DNA of 64,000 nt from Arenibacter certesii DSM 19833 (GTDB taxonomy: Bacteria; Bacteroidota; Bacteroidia; Flavobacteriales; Flavobacteriaceae): the NCBI RefSeq assembly GCF_000429545.1, contig NZ_AUCB01000004.1, forward strand, positions 124,001 to 188,000. The letters are read 5' to 3'. Position 1 is the stretch's first letter, and each line of letters starts with the position of its first letter. The notes beneath the pieces were generated by a model, which made no database searches, was not told the origin of the DNA, and saw nothing but the letters and a program-made list of their open reading frames with translations. The translations under genes were made by a program, and so were the position numbers. Shown here one piece after another: positions 1-9,359 of this stretch.

Positions 1-383
1 TATGCTAGATCGGCATGGTTGCTTAATATAAAAGGTATTTCTACCGAAAGTTCACCAGAATGAAATCTACTTAACAAATCGTAAAGGCAGTGATTGTATT
101 TAGAAACGTAAAGGGCCATTCTTGGTTTTGTGGATCCTAGATGTAGACTCCATTCCATTTGGTAAGGAAGGGCTAATTCTTTCTCAAAGCGCTGTTTTAA
201 GCTTTGGACTATGGGTATGTTCTTTTCAAAATCACTTTCCAATCTCATGAAAAATACTCCAGCCTCCTTATCTACATGCTGATCTATGTAAATAATATTT
301 CCTCCATTTTTATGGATAAAACCAGTAACGTTGCTAATAATTCCCGATTGATCGGGGCAGTGAATAAGAATGGTTGTTTTCAA
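1..383 (-). CDS. purU: Formyltetrahydrofolate deformylase (partial, C-terminus outside window)
   Basis: PurU hydrolyses 10-formyl-tetrahydrofolate to formate and tetrahydrofolate and feeds formate to purine synthesis. The visible 127 codons hold the N-terminal ACT domain (KTTILIHCPDQSGIIS at residues 2-17, then HKNGGNIIYIDQHVD) and the beginning of the formyltransferase-like catalytic domain (KPRMALYVSKYNHCLYDLL). The frame runs off the left edge of the window. I chose a TTG start at 383-381: the same frame has a TAG seven codons upstream and no ATG between, and family members begin a few residues before the ILIHC motif. No good Shine-Dalgarno is visible, as is usual in Bacteroidota. It is divergent from icmF. 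Confidence 0.88.
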   Translation of the reverse strand, partial: MKTTILIHCPDQSGIISNVTGFIHKNGGNIIYIDQHVDKEAGVFFMRLESDFEKNIPIVQSLKQRFEKELALPYQMEWSLHLGSTKPRMALYVSKYNHCLYDLLSRFHSGELSVEIPFILSNHADLA

Positions 384-474
384 GTATGTAAATTTTAAGC
401 ACTAAAATTAGGATTTTGAAAAGGAAAAGACGCGTATTATAGCTGTTTTTATAATATTGTAATATTGGGGTCAT

Positions 475-482
475 TATTTTTG
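475..482 (+). promoter_or_regulatory. Possible -7 element (TATTTTTG) upstream of icmF
   Basis: TATTTTTG fits the Bacteroidota -7 consensus TAnnTTTG. It would place the transcript start near 489 and give icmF a leader of about 140 nt. A -33 TTTG at the usual distance is not visible, so this is tentative. I see no cobalamin riboswitch in the leader. Confidence 0.3.
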
Positions 483-629
483 CGATTTCATTAAATTGCG
501 GAAGATTTGGTGCTCTGGTATTGCGAATAGATTAATGAAGGGTTAATCATGTTTTAATGTTAAATTAAGCTATTAGCCAAATCGTTGAAATTATAAATCA
601 CTTGAATTTAGTACATAAAAAAGTTAAAA

Positions 630-3600
630 ATGAAAAAAGAGTCCACCTATAAACCTATCAATAAAGTGCGTATTGTTACGGCTGCTTCCTTGTTTGATGG
701 GCATGATGCGGCAATAAATATGATGCGAAGGATAATCCAATCCACTGGGGTAGAGGTTATTCATTTGGGGCATGATAGGAGTGTGTCAGAAGTTGTAGAC
801 TGTGCTATTCAAGAAGACGTAAACGCTATTGCAATTACCTCCTATCAAGGCGGACATAATGAGTACTTTAAATTTATGCGCGACCTCCTAATGGAGCATG
901 GGGCGGGCCATATTAAAATTTTTGGTGGTGGAGGAGGTGTTATCCTCCCAGAAGAAATTAAGGAGTTAATGGAGTACGGAATTACAAGGATTTATGCTCC
1001 TGACGATGGCAGAACTATGGGGCTTCAAGGGATGATTAATGATTTAGTGGAGCAAAGTGATTTTCCTACCCCGGATTTAAGGACTCAGGATCCTATTCAA
1101 TTAAAACAGCTTTTAAAGGAGAAAGATTTCTCAACTATAGCAAGACTAATCAGTCTTGCAGAAAATAGAAATGCCGAATTTAAGAAGCACGCAGCTATAT
1201 TAAACGGGAATGATAAACAGGTTCCTGTTTTGGGAGTTACTGGAACAGGAGGAGCAGGTAAATCTAGTTTGGTAGATGAGCTGGTAAGGCGATTTCTAAT
1301 GGATTTCTCCGATGGGACTATAGGGATAATATCGGTGGATCCTTCTAAAAGGAAAACGGGAGGGGCCCTCTTAGGAGATCGTATTCGGATGAACTCAATC
1401 AATGATCCAAGGGTTTATATGCGTTCTTTGGCAACAAGAGAATCTAACTTAACGCTGTCTAAGCACATAGATGAAGCTGTGAGGGTGCTAAAGGGTGCAA
1501 AGTTTGATCTTATTATTTTGGAAACATCAGGAATTGGACAATCTGATACTGCCATAACAGAGCATAGCGATGTGTCTCTTTATGTAATGACGCCCGAGTT
1601 TGGTGCGGCAACCCAACTGGAGAAAATTGATATGTTGGATTTTGCTGATCTAGTGGCTATTAATAAGTTCGATAAAAGAGGAGCCTTGGATGCAATTAGG
1701 GATGTAAGAAAGCAATTCGTTCGCAACCACGGCCTATGGGAGGCTAAACACGAAGAACTTCCAGTTTTTGGAACTATAGCATCGCAATTTAATGATCCAG
1801 GGATGAATAGATTATACCATTCCATAATGACTACCCTGGCAGAAAAGACAGAAACGTCCTTAAAATCTTCCTTTGTGTTAACAGAGGGGAATGAGGAAAA
1901 GTTGTTTGTTATTCCTCCTGCTAGAACAAGGTATTTGTCGGAAATTGCAGAAAGCAACAGGCAATATGATCTTAATGCTAAGGAACAATCTAACCTGGCA
2001 CAGCAATTATATGGAATTTTTACGACTATAATCTCCGTTTTAGGCTCGGATGCGCCAGAAGATAATAATGAGATTCTTTCTGATACGGGAATTGCATTAG
2101 AAAAAGTGTATCAACTGATAGAAGATGAGGATAAAAGTCAGTTTATCAGCTTATTGTGTGCTCAGTTTGATTCGTTAAAGATGAATTTGAATCCACATTA
2201 TTGGAAAATGATACTAGATTGGGAGCATACGGTATCACAGTATAAAAAGCCAGAATATATTTTTAAGGTGAGAGGGAAAGAGATTAAAATGGCCACGCAT
2301 ACCACCTCGCTTTCGCAATCCCAAATACCTAAAATTGCACTTCCAAAATATAAAGCATGGGGAGATCTCCTTGTATGGAGGCTTCAGGAAAATGTACCAG
2401 GGCAATTCCCCTATACAGCAGGATTATATCCCTTTAAGCGAGCAGGGGAAGATCCCACAAGAATGTTTGCGGGGGAAGGTAGCCCAGAACGAACCAATAG
2501 ACGATTTCATTATGTTAGCCTAGGTTTGCCTGCAAAAAGATTGTCCACGGCTTTCGATTCGGTTACCCTCTACGGGAGCGATCCCGATAGAAGGCCCGAT
2601 ATCTATGGCAAAATTGGGAATGCCGGTGTTTCTGTATGTTGTTTGGACGATGCCAAAAAGCTGTATTCCGGATTCGATTTAAGTGATGCAATGACCTCTG
2701 TAAGCATGACGATAAATGGACCTGCTCCTATGTTGTTGGGGTATTTTATGAATGCTGCCATAGATCAAAATTGTGAGAAGTATATTAAGGAAAACGGCCT
2801 GCAAGAAGAAGTGGAAAAGAAAATTAAAGCCATTTTTCATGGAAAGCAAGAGTTAAGGCCTAAATATCATGGCACTTTACCTAAAGGGAACAATGGTTTG
2901 GGATTAATGCTTTTAGGGGTGACTGGTGATCAGGTTTTGCCTCAGGATGTATATAATGATATAAAGCAAAAGACCATAAAGCAGGTTAGAGGAACAGTGC
3001 AGGCCGATATTTTAAAGGAAGATCAAGCCCAGAATACCTGTATTTTTTCCACGGAGTTTGCCCTAAGGTTAATGGGTGATGTACAAGAATATTTTATTAA
3101 AAATCAAGTTCGTAACTTCTATTCAGTTTCCATATCTGGATACCATATTGCCGAAGCGGGTGCTAATCCTATTACGCAACTTGCCTTTACGCTAGCCAAC
3201 GGATTTACCTATGTGGAATATTACCTAAGTAGGGGAATGGATATAAATAAGTTTGGTCCCAATCTTTCTTTTTTCTTCTCCAATGGAATAGATCCCGAGT
3301 ATGCTGTAATTGGGAGAGTAGCTAGAAAGATATGGTCAAAGGCAATGAAAATAAAATATGGAGCAGATCCTAGGGCACAGATGTTAAAATATCACATTCA
3401 AACTTCTGGTAGGAGTCTACATGCCCAAGAAATCGATTTTAACGATATTAGGACCACATTACAAGCTTTGTATGCTATTTATGATAATTGTAACTCGCTG
3501 CATACCAATGCTTATGACGAGGCAATAACAACGCCTACAGAGGAGTCTGTTCGTAGAGCTATGGCCATACAATTAATTATTAATAAAGAATTAGGACTCG

Positions 3601-4088
3601 CTAAAAATGAAAATCCTTTGCAGGGTTCGTTTATAATCGAGGAGCTAACCGATTTAGTGGAAGCAGCCGTATTGTTGGAGTTTGACCGGATTACAGAGCG
3701 AGGAGGAGTGTTAGGTGCAATGGAGACGATGTATCAACGCTCTAAAATTCAGGAGGAGAGCCTGTATTATGAAACTTTAAAGCACAATGGAGAATTCCCT
3801 ATCATTGGAGTTAATACTTATTTAAGTTCCAAAGGCTCCCCAACGGTGCTACCTGCAGAAGTAATTAGAGCTACTGAAAAGGAGAAACAAGATCAAATTC
3901 AGACTCTAAATAATTTGCATGAAATGAATCAGGACTTTGTTCAATCCAAATTAGAATCCTTGCAGAAAGTAGCCGTTAAAAACGAAAATATTTTTGAAAG
4001 TCTAATGGAGGTAACTAAATACTGCTCCTTGGGCCAAATCACCCATGCCTTGTTTGAGGTGGGGGGGCAATATAGAAGGAATATGTAA
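630..4088 (+). CDS. icmF: Fused isobutyryl-CoA mutase IcmF (adenosylcobalamin-dependent)
   Basis: IcmF interconverts isobutyryl-CoA and n-butyryl-CoA with adenosylcobalamin and carries its own G-protein chaperone. Order in the 1152-residue protein: B12-binding domain (about 12-150, FDGHDAAI with the cobalt-ligand His25), MeaB-like GTPase (about 200-440, P-loop GTGGAGKSS at 205-213, NKFD at 345-348), linker, then the TIM-barrel mutase domain (about 560-1152). Phe613 in RMFAGEG and Gln801 in EDQAQNT sit where methylmalonyl-CoA mutase has Tyr (RQYAGFS) and Arg (FMVRNTY); that Phe/Gln pair marks isobutyryl-CoA specificity. Full family length, no lesions. An Lrp/AsnC regulator lies downstream after a minus-strand gene. 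Physiological use is probably valine or branched fatty-acid metabolism. Confidence 0.95.
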   Translation: MKKESTYKPINKVRIVTAASLFDGHDAAINMMRRIIQSTGVEVIHLGHDRSVSEVVDCAIQEDVNAIAITSYQGGHNEYFKFMRDLLMEHGAGHIKIFGGGGGVILPEEIKELMEYGITRIYAPDDGRTMGLQGMINDLVEQSDFPTPDLRTQDPIQLKQLLKEKDFSTIARLISLAENRNAEFKKHAAILNGNDKQVPVLGVTGTGGAGKSSLVDELVRRFLMDFSDGTIGIISVDPSKRKTGGALLGDRIRMNSINDPRVYMRSLATRESNLTLSKHIDEAVRVLKGAKFDLIILETSGIGQSDTAITEHSDVSLYVMTPEFGAATQLEKIDMLDFADLVAINKFDKRGALDAIRDVRKQFVRNHGLWEAKHEELPVFGTIASQFNDPGMNRLYHSIMTTLAEKTETSLKSSFVLTEGNEEKLFVIPPARTRYLSEIAESNRQYDLNAKEQSNLAQQLYGIFTTIISVLGSDAPEDNNEILSDTGIALEKVYQLIEDEDKSQFISLLCAQFDSLKMNLNPHYWKMILDWEHTVSQYKKPEYIFKVRGKEIKMATHTTSLSQSQIPKIALPKYKAWGDLLVWRLQENVPGQFPYTAGLYPFKRAGEDPTRMFAGEGSPERTNRRFHYVSLGLPAKRLSTAFDSVTLYGSDPDRRPDIYGKIGNAGVSVCCLDDAKKLYSGFDLSDAMTSVSMTINGPAPMLLGYFMNAAIDQNCEKYIKENGLQEEVEKKIKAIFHGKQELRPKYHGTLPKGNNGLGLMLLGVTGDQVLPQDVYNDIKQKTIKQVRGTVQADILKEDQAQNTCIFSTEFALRLMGDVQEYFIKNQVRNFYSVSISGYHIAEAGANPITQLAFTLANGFTYVEYYLSRGMDINKFGPNLSFFFSNGIDPEYAVIGRVARKIWSKAMKIKYGADPRAQMLKYHIQTSGRSLHAQEIDFNDIRTTLQALYAIYDNCNSLHTNAYDEAITTPTEESVRRAMAIQLIINKELGLAKNENPLQGSFIIEELTDLVEAAVLLEFDRITERGGVLGAMETMYQRSKIQEESLYYETLKHNGEFPIIGVNTYLSSKGSPTVLPAEVIRATEKEKQDQIQTLNNLHEMNQDFVQSKLESLQKVAVKNENIFESLMEVTKYCSLGQITHALFEVGGQYRRNM

Positions 4089-4370
4089 AATGGGATGACT
4101 TATATTTTGAAACAGGAAGCGGAATTCCAGCTAATTATGATGATTGACGGAGGCATTGTGGAAGTTTTTGGCAAAATTAAATAAGGGTATTCAATTTTAT
4201 TATTCAGTTTAGCTCCTTATAATACGCCTTTGTTCAAATCAATGGTTTTAAAAGGATCAGATTGGTTTTTGTAGGCGCGTAAAATTAAATATACCCCATA
4301 ATTAACACAAGTAGTCGCTTTGCGTAGGGCTACGTAAATATACCTTTATGGAAAATTTGAAACAGCAAAC

Positions 4371-4763
4371 TTAGTGCCTCATGGATCGTCTCCAGACCTT
4401 GTACATTCTTCTAAAGCTCTTAACTTCCTTGCGGAGAAGATTTAGATATTCCTTTTCCTTTACTCCATCTTTTTCCAAGCCTATGCAATAGGAATTAATA
4501 TTCTTGATGATAATATTAATAAAGGTGGCGCTTCTCATCCTTACCGCATAGGATTCTGATTGTTCGGCAGCGGCAATTTGTTGAGGTATAAGGATGGAAT
4601 CTGTAAGTAGGGAATCGGCAATATTATCGCGTAAACTGTTAGATTGATATAATTTTAATAAATCCTTGTTATGCGAAACATAAGACGCAATTTCCCTGCT
4701 CATCTGTAAGAGATCCAGAGATTTACGATAAATTGGAATCGAACTAAGGTTTTTGTATGGCAT
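4371..4763 (-). CDS. Small helical protein, four-helix-bundle-like, unknown function
   Basis: A 130-residue protein, predicted almost wholly alpha-helical, with no signal peptide or membrane segment. The opening (IPIYRKSLDLLQMSREIASYV) and the spacing of hydrophobic residues resemble the bacterial four-helix-bundle family related to the S23 rRNA-intervening-sequence protein, but I cannot confirm membership. The C-terminus is strongly basic (KEVKSFRRMYKVWRRSMRH), which would fit nucleic-acid contact. It lies between icmF and an Lrp-type gene, on the opposite strand to both, and is probably a single-gene unit. ATG start at 4763. Confidence 0.6.
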   Translation of the reverse strand: MPYKNLSSIPIYRKSLDLLQMSREIASYVSHNKDLLKLYQSNSLRDNIADSLLTDSILIPQQIAAAEQSESYAVRMRSATFINIIIKNINSYCIGLEKDGVKEKEYLNLLRKEVKSFRRMYKVWRRSMRH

Positions 4764-4882
4764 TTTAAGTACAACAGCTTTTATATCATAAAGTTACATT
4801 GAATTTACAGAAAATAGATTTGGTTTGTATGGTAAAAGCGTAATTTAGCTATTGAAAACAAATATTATTAATCAATTTTACT

Positions 4883-5335
4883 TTGAAAGCAAAAATAGAC
4901 GCCCTTAATTGGAAGATTTTAAAATCCCTTCAAGAAAATGCTCGTGAATCTTTCGCGAATATTGGTAGAAAAGTTGGCTTAACTGCCCCAGCAGTAGGTG
5001 AGCGTGTGAAGAAGATGGAAGACATCGGAATAATCTCAGGATACAAAGCCGTCGTATCCCATTCTCATACAGGATATCAGCTGAAAGCGATTATTACTTT
5101 GCGGGCCTTTATGGGGAAATTAAAGCCATTTTTAGAAGCGGTCCACTCATTTGAGGAAGTAGTTAACTGTTACCGGATTACTGGTAATGAGAATATAATT
5201 ATGATGGTGGTGTTAAAAGACCAATTTCATTTGGAAAAATTTATTGATAAACTTATTCAATACGGGGAAACTAGAACTCATATTGTGTTGTCCGATGTAG
5301 TTTCTAATGCGCCCATTAGAAAAAGTGATAGCTAA
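4883..5335 (+). CDS. Lrp/AsnC family transcriptional regulator
   Basis: A 150-residue one-component regulator. The N-terminal winged HTH (about 4-60, with NWKILKSLQENARESFANIGRKVG and SAPAV-like TAPAVGERVKKME) is followed by an alpha/beta RAM effector domain (about 66-140, including CYRITGNENIIMMVVL). Family members form dimers or octamers that sense amino acids, often leucine. The start is TTG at 4883: a TGA closes the frame ten codons upstream and no ATG intervenes, while family proteins begin just before the LD/LNWKIL motif. Given icmF nearby it may respond to branched-chain amino acids; that is inference from position only. Confidence 0.9.
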   Translation: MKAKIDALNWKILKSLQENARESFANIGRKVGLTAPAVGERVKKMEDIGIISGYKAVVSHSHTGYQLKAIITLRAFMGKLKPFLEAVHSFEEVVNCYRITGNENIIMMVVLKDQFHLEKFIDKLIQYGETRTHIVLSDVVSNAPIRKSDS

Positions 5336-5655
5336 TAAGATTCGTACTAAGTATTCAATTTTATAGGGCATACTAAGTTCTTTAGTCTTAAGATGCTAAA
5401 AATAAGGGGTATTTAGCGTTTAAGGTAGGGGCTTTTATATTCAACCGAAGCCTAATATATCTGGCTAGCTATTCGGCTTATATCCGTTAAGGAGAAAAGT
5501 AGTTTCCCGACGTCTAACAAAATTGATCAACCAAGGAAGAAGTAGGATAAAAAAGAATTAATTTGCAGTGAAGTGTTGTTTTAAAAAGTTTTGTATGTAT
5601 CCCCTTTTTGGTTTTGATGTTGCAGTATTTATTGTTTTCTTTAATACGGTAAATC
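5336..5655 (+). other. Intergenic region without a recognisable gene; possible small RNA
   Basis: No open frame of note and no tRNA. The stretch ends in an intrinsic terminator (5656-5679) about 320 bp downstream of the Lrp stop codon and upstream of the next gene. That is compatible with a long 3' UTR or a separate small transcript. I see no clear promoter motif, so I only flag it. Confidence 0.25.
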
Positions 5656-5679
5656 GGGCGTGAATTTGCGCCCTTTTTT
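5656..5679 (+). terminator. Intrinsic terminator
   Basis: GGGCG (5656-5660), 8-nt loop, CGCCC (5669-5673) and six T residues. It would stop transcription coming from the Lrp-type gene or an intergenic RNA. Confidence 0.6.
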
Positions 5680-5766
5680 GAAATATCTTGGATCAGGAAT
5701 AGTGTGATAGTGATCCTAATTGGTAGTAATTAATAACTTGGCTAGATAATTGATGCCATCTTGTCT

Positions 5767-7179
5767 ATGAGGAAATTTACGATATTATTATTATTAGGAG
5801 CGGTTTTAGGCGCTAATGCGCAGGAATTTGCTTTAAAGAAGGGGGTAGTAATGGATTCTATCTCGGTGAAGGATTCTATATCCGAGAGTTTCTCCCTATT
5901 TCTACCTACCACTTTTAATGTGGATAAGAATTGGCCAGTCCTCTTTGTTTTTGATATGGAAGGAAGGGGAAAGCAAGCATTAGGTATGTTTAGGGAGGCT
6001 GCAGAGGATCAGGGTTATATTTTGGCTTCGCCTAATAATCTGAGCGATACCCTATCTACCTCGCAAAATATTATGATTGCGGGCAGAGTTTTCAATGCCG
6101 TGGTTAAGCTTTTGCCAATTCATAAAAATAGAACCTATGCTGGTGGATTTTCGGAAGGCGGACAATTTGCCAGTATGGTGCCCCTATTTATTAGAGGGGT
6201 GTCCGGTGTTGTCGCCAGTGGTGCCATATTTCCAAACTTGGAAGTAATGGATGGCAACCAATCCTTTTATTTTATTGGAATTATCGGAAGGGAAGATTTT
6301 GCCTATGAAAATATGTTGGCAACCAAAGCAAGATTCGATAAACTTAAAATACCCAACAATTTAATGACATTTGATGGTGGTCACAAATGGCCAGAAAGTA
6401 AATATTTTAAAAATGCAATGGAAAGATGGACCTTGTCTGCTATGGCAAAAGGGCACATTGATAAGGATAGTCTGTATATCAATAATACCTATAAAAAGAA
6501 CTTATCGGAACTTGGTAGTTTAATTAATTCGTATAAACTATTAGAAGCTGATGACTTCTTAGAGGGTATGCAAGATGTGTTTGGTTCTCTTAGGGAGACG
6601 GATACGTTAAAAACAATAAAAAAACGAATTAAAAAGGATAAGGGCTTTAAGGCCATGAGGCGTCATGAAAGTAATGCTATGTTAAAAGAATCCTTTCTTA
6701 AGGATGATTATATTTATTATTTAGGAGAGGATATTGCTACTTACAACTATAAGAATATTGGATGGTGGATTTATCAAATGGAGGAGCTTAAAAAATATGA
6801 AAACTCTAAAATCCTTGCTGAGCAACAAATGGGTAAGCGGCTACTCGGGTTTATTAATGCGCTTATAGAAGACAATATTGATATTTTAGAGGCTGATCAA
6901 GAAATTGATTATGATGCCTTAAGCCTTCTTTGGATGCTAAAAACAGTTACGCAGCCAATGGAATATAGTTATTATTTGAAAATTATTTCGAATAGTGCAC
7001 GAATAGAGGATTTTGGTACTTCTTTATTTTATTTGGAGGAATTATTGAAGAATGGGTATACCGATAAAACAAAGCTATATCAGCTTGATGATACGGGCCT
7101 CTTGAGAATTACCCCGGAATTTAATCAGGTAGTGGAGAAATACCTAAAGAAGGCTCGCTACGAAGTTATTGAGGAGTAA
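5767..7179 (+). CDS. Secreted alpha/beta-hydrolase (esterase-like) with helical C-terminal half
   Basis: A 470-residue secreted protein. Signal peptide MRKFTILLLLGAVLGANAQ is followed by an alpha/beta-hydrolase core (about 35-225) with nucleophile motif GFSEGG (Ser129) and a probable catalytic His206 in FDGGHKWPE; this resembles the PHB-depolymerase/feruloyl-esterase type of fold. The remaining 240 residues are helical, without recognised catalytic motifs, and may be a TPR-like module. The frame can be extended two codons to a TTG at 5761, but the ATG at 5767 gives the cleaner signal peptide. Substrate unknown. Followed by a separate lipoprotein gene after 250 bp. Confidence 0.75.
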   Translation: MRKFTILLLLGAVLGANAQEFALKKGVVMDSISVKDSISESFSLFLPTTFNVDKNWPVLFVFDMEGRGKQALGMFREAAEDQGYILASPNNLSDTLSTSQNIMIAGRVFNAVVKLLPIHKNRTYAGGFSEGGQFASMVPLFIRGVSGVVASGAIFPNLEVMDGNQSFYFIGIIGREDFAYENMLATKARFDKLKIPNNLMTFDGGHKWPESKYFKNAMERWTLSAMAKGHIDKDSLYINNTYKKNLSELGSLINSYKLLEADDFLEGMQDVFGSLRETDTLKTIKKRIKKDKGFKAMRRHESNAMLKESFLKDDYIYYLGEDIATYNYKNIGWWIYQMEELKKYENSKILAEQQMGKRLLGFINALIEDNIDILEADQEIDYDALSLLWMLKTVTQPMEYSYYLKIISNSARIEDFGTSLFYLEELLKNGYTDKTKLYQLDDTGLLRITPEFNQVVEKYLKKARYEVIEE

Positions 7180-7455
7180 TACATTGTTAAGGAAGAGTAT
7201 GCTCCATTGGTTTACTAAGGAGGGTATTGCTGTAGTAAGGTTCTTTATTTTATCAATGCGGAAAAACGAGGCCTTTGTTATGCTTTTTAAAATCGTTGTC
7301 TATTAACTAGTGCTTACCAATTTTTGGGATGTGGATTATTAAATAGCTTATGAGGTATCCCCTAAAACCAATAAAGGAGTATGATTGGTATGGATATTTG
7401 ATGGGGAATTTAATAAAGCGAGAAAGAAGTGTATTTTTGCATAAAAAAAAGAACT

Positions 7456-8103
7456 ATGTGGCGATTTAGGATGATTTTGGTGGTGTTGTTATTGGTGTTG
7501 AGCTGTAAGGAAACTAAGAGATATCACGATAAACAACCGGCAAATGAATTAATTTCCAATGCAGGGAGCCTATCCGATGTTTATGAATTTCAAGCAAAAT
7601 TAAATGCGGAGTTTAAAAACCCGGAAACTTCTCCATTACCAGATCGCTATAGAAAGAATTTTGCTAGCCTAGATTTTTTTGCTCCAGACAGTACCTATCA
7701 AGTTATGGCTAGAATTACTAGAACTCCTGAAGCCTTGCCATTTTTAATGCCCACAACTACAGGTGATAGGACCGAAGAGGTGGTTTATGCCAAAATCAGT
7801 TTTAAGCTTAATGGGAAAGAGCATGAGTTAGAAGTGTATCAGAACACAGAATTAAGGCAACAAGCTAATTTTAAGGATTATCTTTTCTTGCCATTTTCCG
7901 ATCTCACGAATGGGGAAGAAACCTATGAAGGCGGTCGGTATTTGGATTTGGCAATTCCGAAAGGGGATACTATACTATTGGATTTTAACATGGCTTATAA
8001 TCCATATTGTGCCTATAACGCCAAATACTCGTGTCCGGTAGTGCCTAAACAAAATAGATTGGATACTCCAATTAGAGCAGGAGTAAAGGCATTTGATAAA
8101 TAA
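7456..8103 (+). CDS. DUF1684 domain lipoprotein
   Basis: A 215-residue lipoprotein: hydrophobic leader with lipobox VLSC (Cys17), then the DUF1684 domain (about 60-213). Typical conserved stretches are visible: YRKNFASLDFF, TRTPEALPFLMPTTTG, YLDLAIPKGDTILLDFN, AYNPYCAYN and YSCPVVP. Biochemical function is unknown. The frame extends upstream to a GTG at 7429, but TATTTTTG at 7432-7439 (a -7 promoter match) lies inside that extension and the lipoprotein leader begins at ATG 7456, so I chose 7456. A strong terminator follows. Confidence 0.85.
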   Translation: MWRFRMILVVLLLVLSCKETKRYHDKQPANELISNAGSLSDVYEFQAKLNAEFKNPETSPLPDRYRKNFASLDFFAPDSTYQVMARITRTPEALPFLMPTTTGDRTEEVVYAKISFKLNGKEHELEVYQNTELRQQANFKDYLFLPFSDLTNGEETYEGGRYLDLAIPKGDTILLDFNMAYNPYCAYNAKYSCPVVPKQNRLDTPIRAGVKAFDK

Positions 8104-8112
8104 AAGTATTTT

Positions 8113-8149
8113 AAGGTCCGATCATTTTAAATGATCGGACCTTTTTTTT
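8113..8149 (+). terminator. Strong intrinsic terminator, probably bidirectional
   Basis: AAGGTCCGATCAT pairs with ATGATCGGACCTT around a short centre and is followed by eight T. It lies between the DUF1684 gene and the convergent porin gene and can serve both. Confidence 0.85.
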
Positions 8150-8176
8150 GTAGTAGGCATCTAGTTTAACCCTGTC

Positions 8177-9244
8177 CTAAAAAACATAGATAGCGGCAAG
8201 GACAAAGGAGGATAAATGCTTTTGGGGTTGTAAGTCTTTATTTTGAAAGTTAACCGATTTTTCAGTGGCACTATCCAGCCTCAATTCTGGCTTAATTGTT
8301 AAGTCTCCTATTTTGGTACTTCCTGTTAATGTTAGCGCAAATACCTCTGTATCCTCTAATCCCGTGCCTATTGCTCCATAATCGCCGATTTCAGAGAAAT
8401 ATTCAGCTCTTAGTCCAAGGGAAACCGTATCTGAAGTGATGTATTGAGGGTAGATGGCTACTCCTGCAAAGCCTAATCCATCATTATCATATAGTGCGGC
8501 GTTTAATCCTAGATATACCTGATCAGATAAATTAAAACCACCAGTAAAATCAATTTCATAGGCTCCGTCTTCGGTTAGTATATTTAAATTTTGCCCGTCA
8601 TACGCCAATTGAGCGCCCAAGGCATATTTACCTGTGGGATTTAACTCTGTTTGATCGGTAGGATTCATAACTGCTAACATAAGGTTGAATTTCTCCGATA
8701 AAGCAATATCTACTTTTAGGCCAGTATGTGAAAAGGGGCCGTAAGAAAATAAATAGGAAGTACTGTAATTAAAATTTGCCGTTGGGGATATTCCCTCGTA
8801 CCCCATATAGGTATTAAAATTTCCGAGTGTTAATTTTATCGATTCGTGTACCTTCCAATACGCATATAGTTGGTTAACTATATTTCCGGTTGCGGAATAT
8901 ATTGGGGAGGCAAAAATGGCATCGGTCCCACGCGGACCAAAAACCAGATCTCCAACAAAACCTACTTTTTCTCTTTCGTAACTTATTATGGCATTGGCCA
9001 TTCCTAAGGCAAAGCCTGGTAAATTTGCAAAAGAACTACCGGGGGCAGCATTGGGGAGTCCGGATGCCTCATTAAAACTATTATCTCCGTTGAGGTTAAC
9101 TCGGAAGTAGGTATCTATACTTCCGGTTAGGGAGATTTTATTGGTTTCGGAATCTTTATCCTGTGAAAATATTGCTGTATATAGCAGGGTGAATAGGAAT
9201 GTTAGGAAATATTTTCCGTAATTTGTGTGTACAATCATTTTCAT
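8177..9244 (-). CDS. Outer-membrane beta-barrel porin of the ammonium operon (BBP2/OmpL-like)
   Basis: A 355-residue protein with a signal peptide (cleavage near TAIFSQ) and then alternating amphipathic strands through to a C-terminal phenylalanine (AAIYVF), the pattern of an outer-membrane barrel. Features such as SLTGSIDTYFRVNLNGDN, YAYWKVHESIKLTLGNFNTYMGYE and FNLMLAVMNPTDQ resemble the OmpL-like porin-2 family (BBP2). It is the last gene of the operon glnK-amt-porin, 115 bp downstream of amt, so it plausibly lets ammonium or another nitrogen source cross the outer membrane; that role is inferred from position. Confidence 0.8.
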   Translation of the reverse strand: MKMIVHTNYGKYFLTFLFTLLYTAIFSQDKDSETNKISLTGSIDTYFRVNLNGDNSFNEASGLPNAAPGSSFANLPGFALGMANAIISYEREKVGFVGDLVFGPRGTDAIFASPIYSATGNIVNQLYAYWKVHESIKLTLGNFNTYMGYEGISPTANFNYSTSYLFSYGPFSHTGLKVDIALSEKFNLMLAVMNPTDQTELNPTGKYALGAQLAYDGQNLNILTEDGAYEIDFTGGFNLSDQVYLGLNAALYDNDGLGFAGVAIYPQYITSDTVSLGLRAEYFSEIGDYGAIGTGLEDTEVFALTLTGSTKIGDLTIKPELRLDSATEKSVNFQNKDLQPQKHLSSFVLAAIYVF

Positions 9245-9359
9245 AATTTTAATAGTTTATATCCTGGTAGGGATGTGCAAATAAATTATTTGATTAATAG
9301 GGAATGGTTATTAACGGAGCGTTCTGTAAAACGCTCCGTTGTCATTTTTCCTCAGGTGG

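Noticed and set aside
204-398. Plus-strand frame overlapping purU
   Set aside because: Shadow of purU on the opposite strand; the purU frame has clear ACT-domain homology.
483-629. Cobalamin riboswitch in the icmF leader
   Set aside because: The B12-box core is absent and the leader is too short for the full aptamer.
4109-4183. Short frame ending MMIDGGIVEVFGKIK after icmF
   Set aside because: It recalls the C-terminal strand of some glycoside hydrolases, but 25 codons with no further homology is too little to call a relic.
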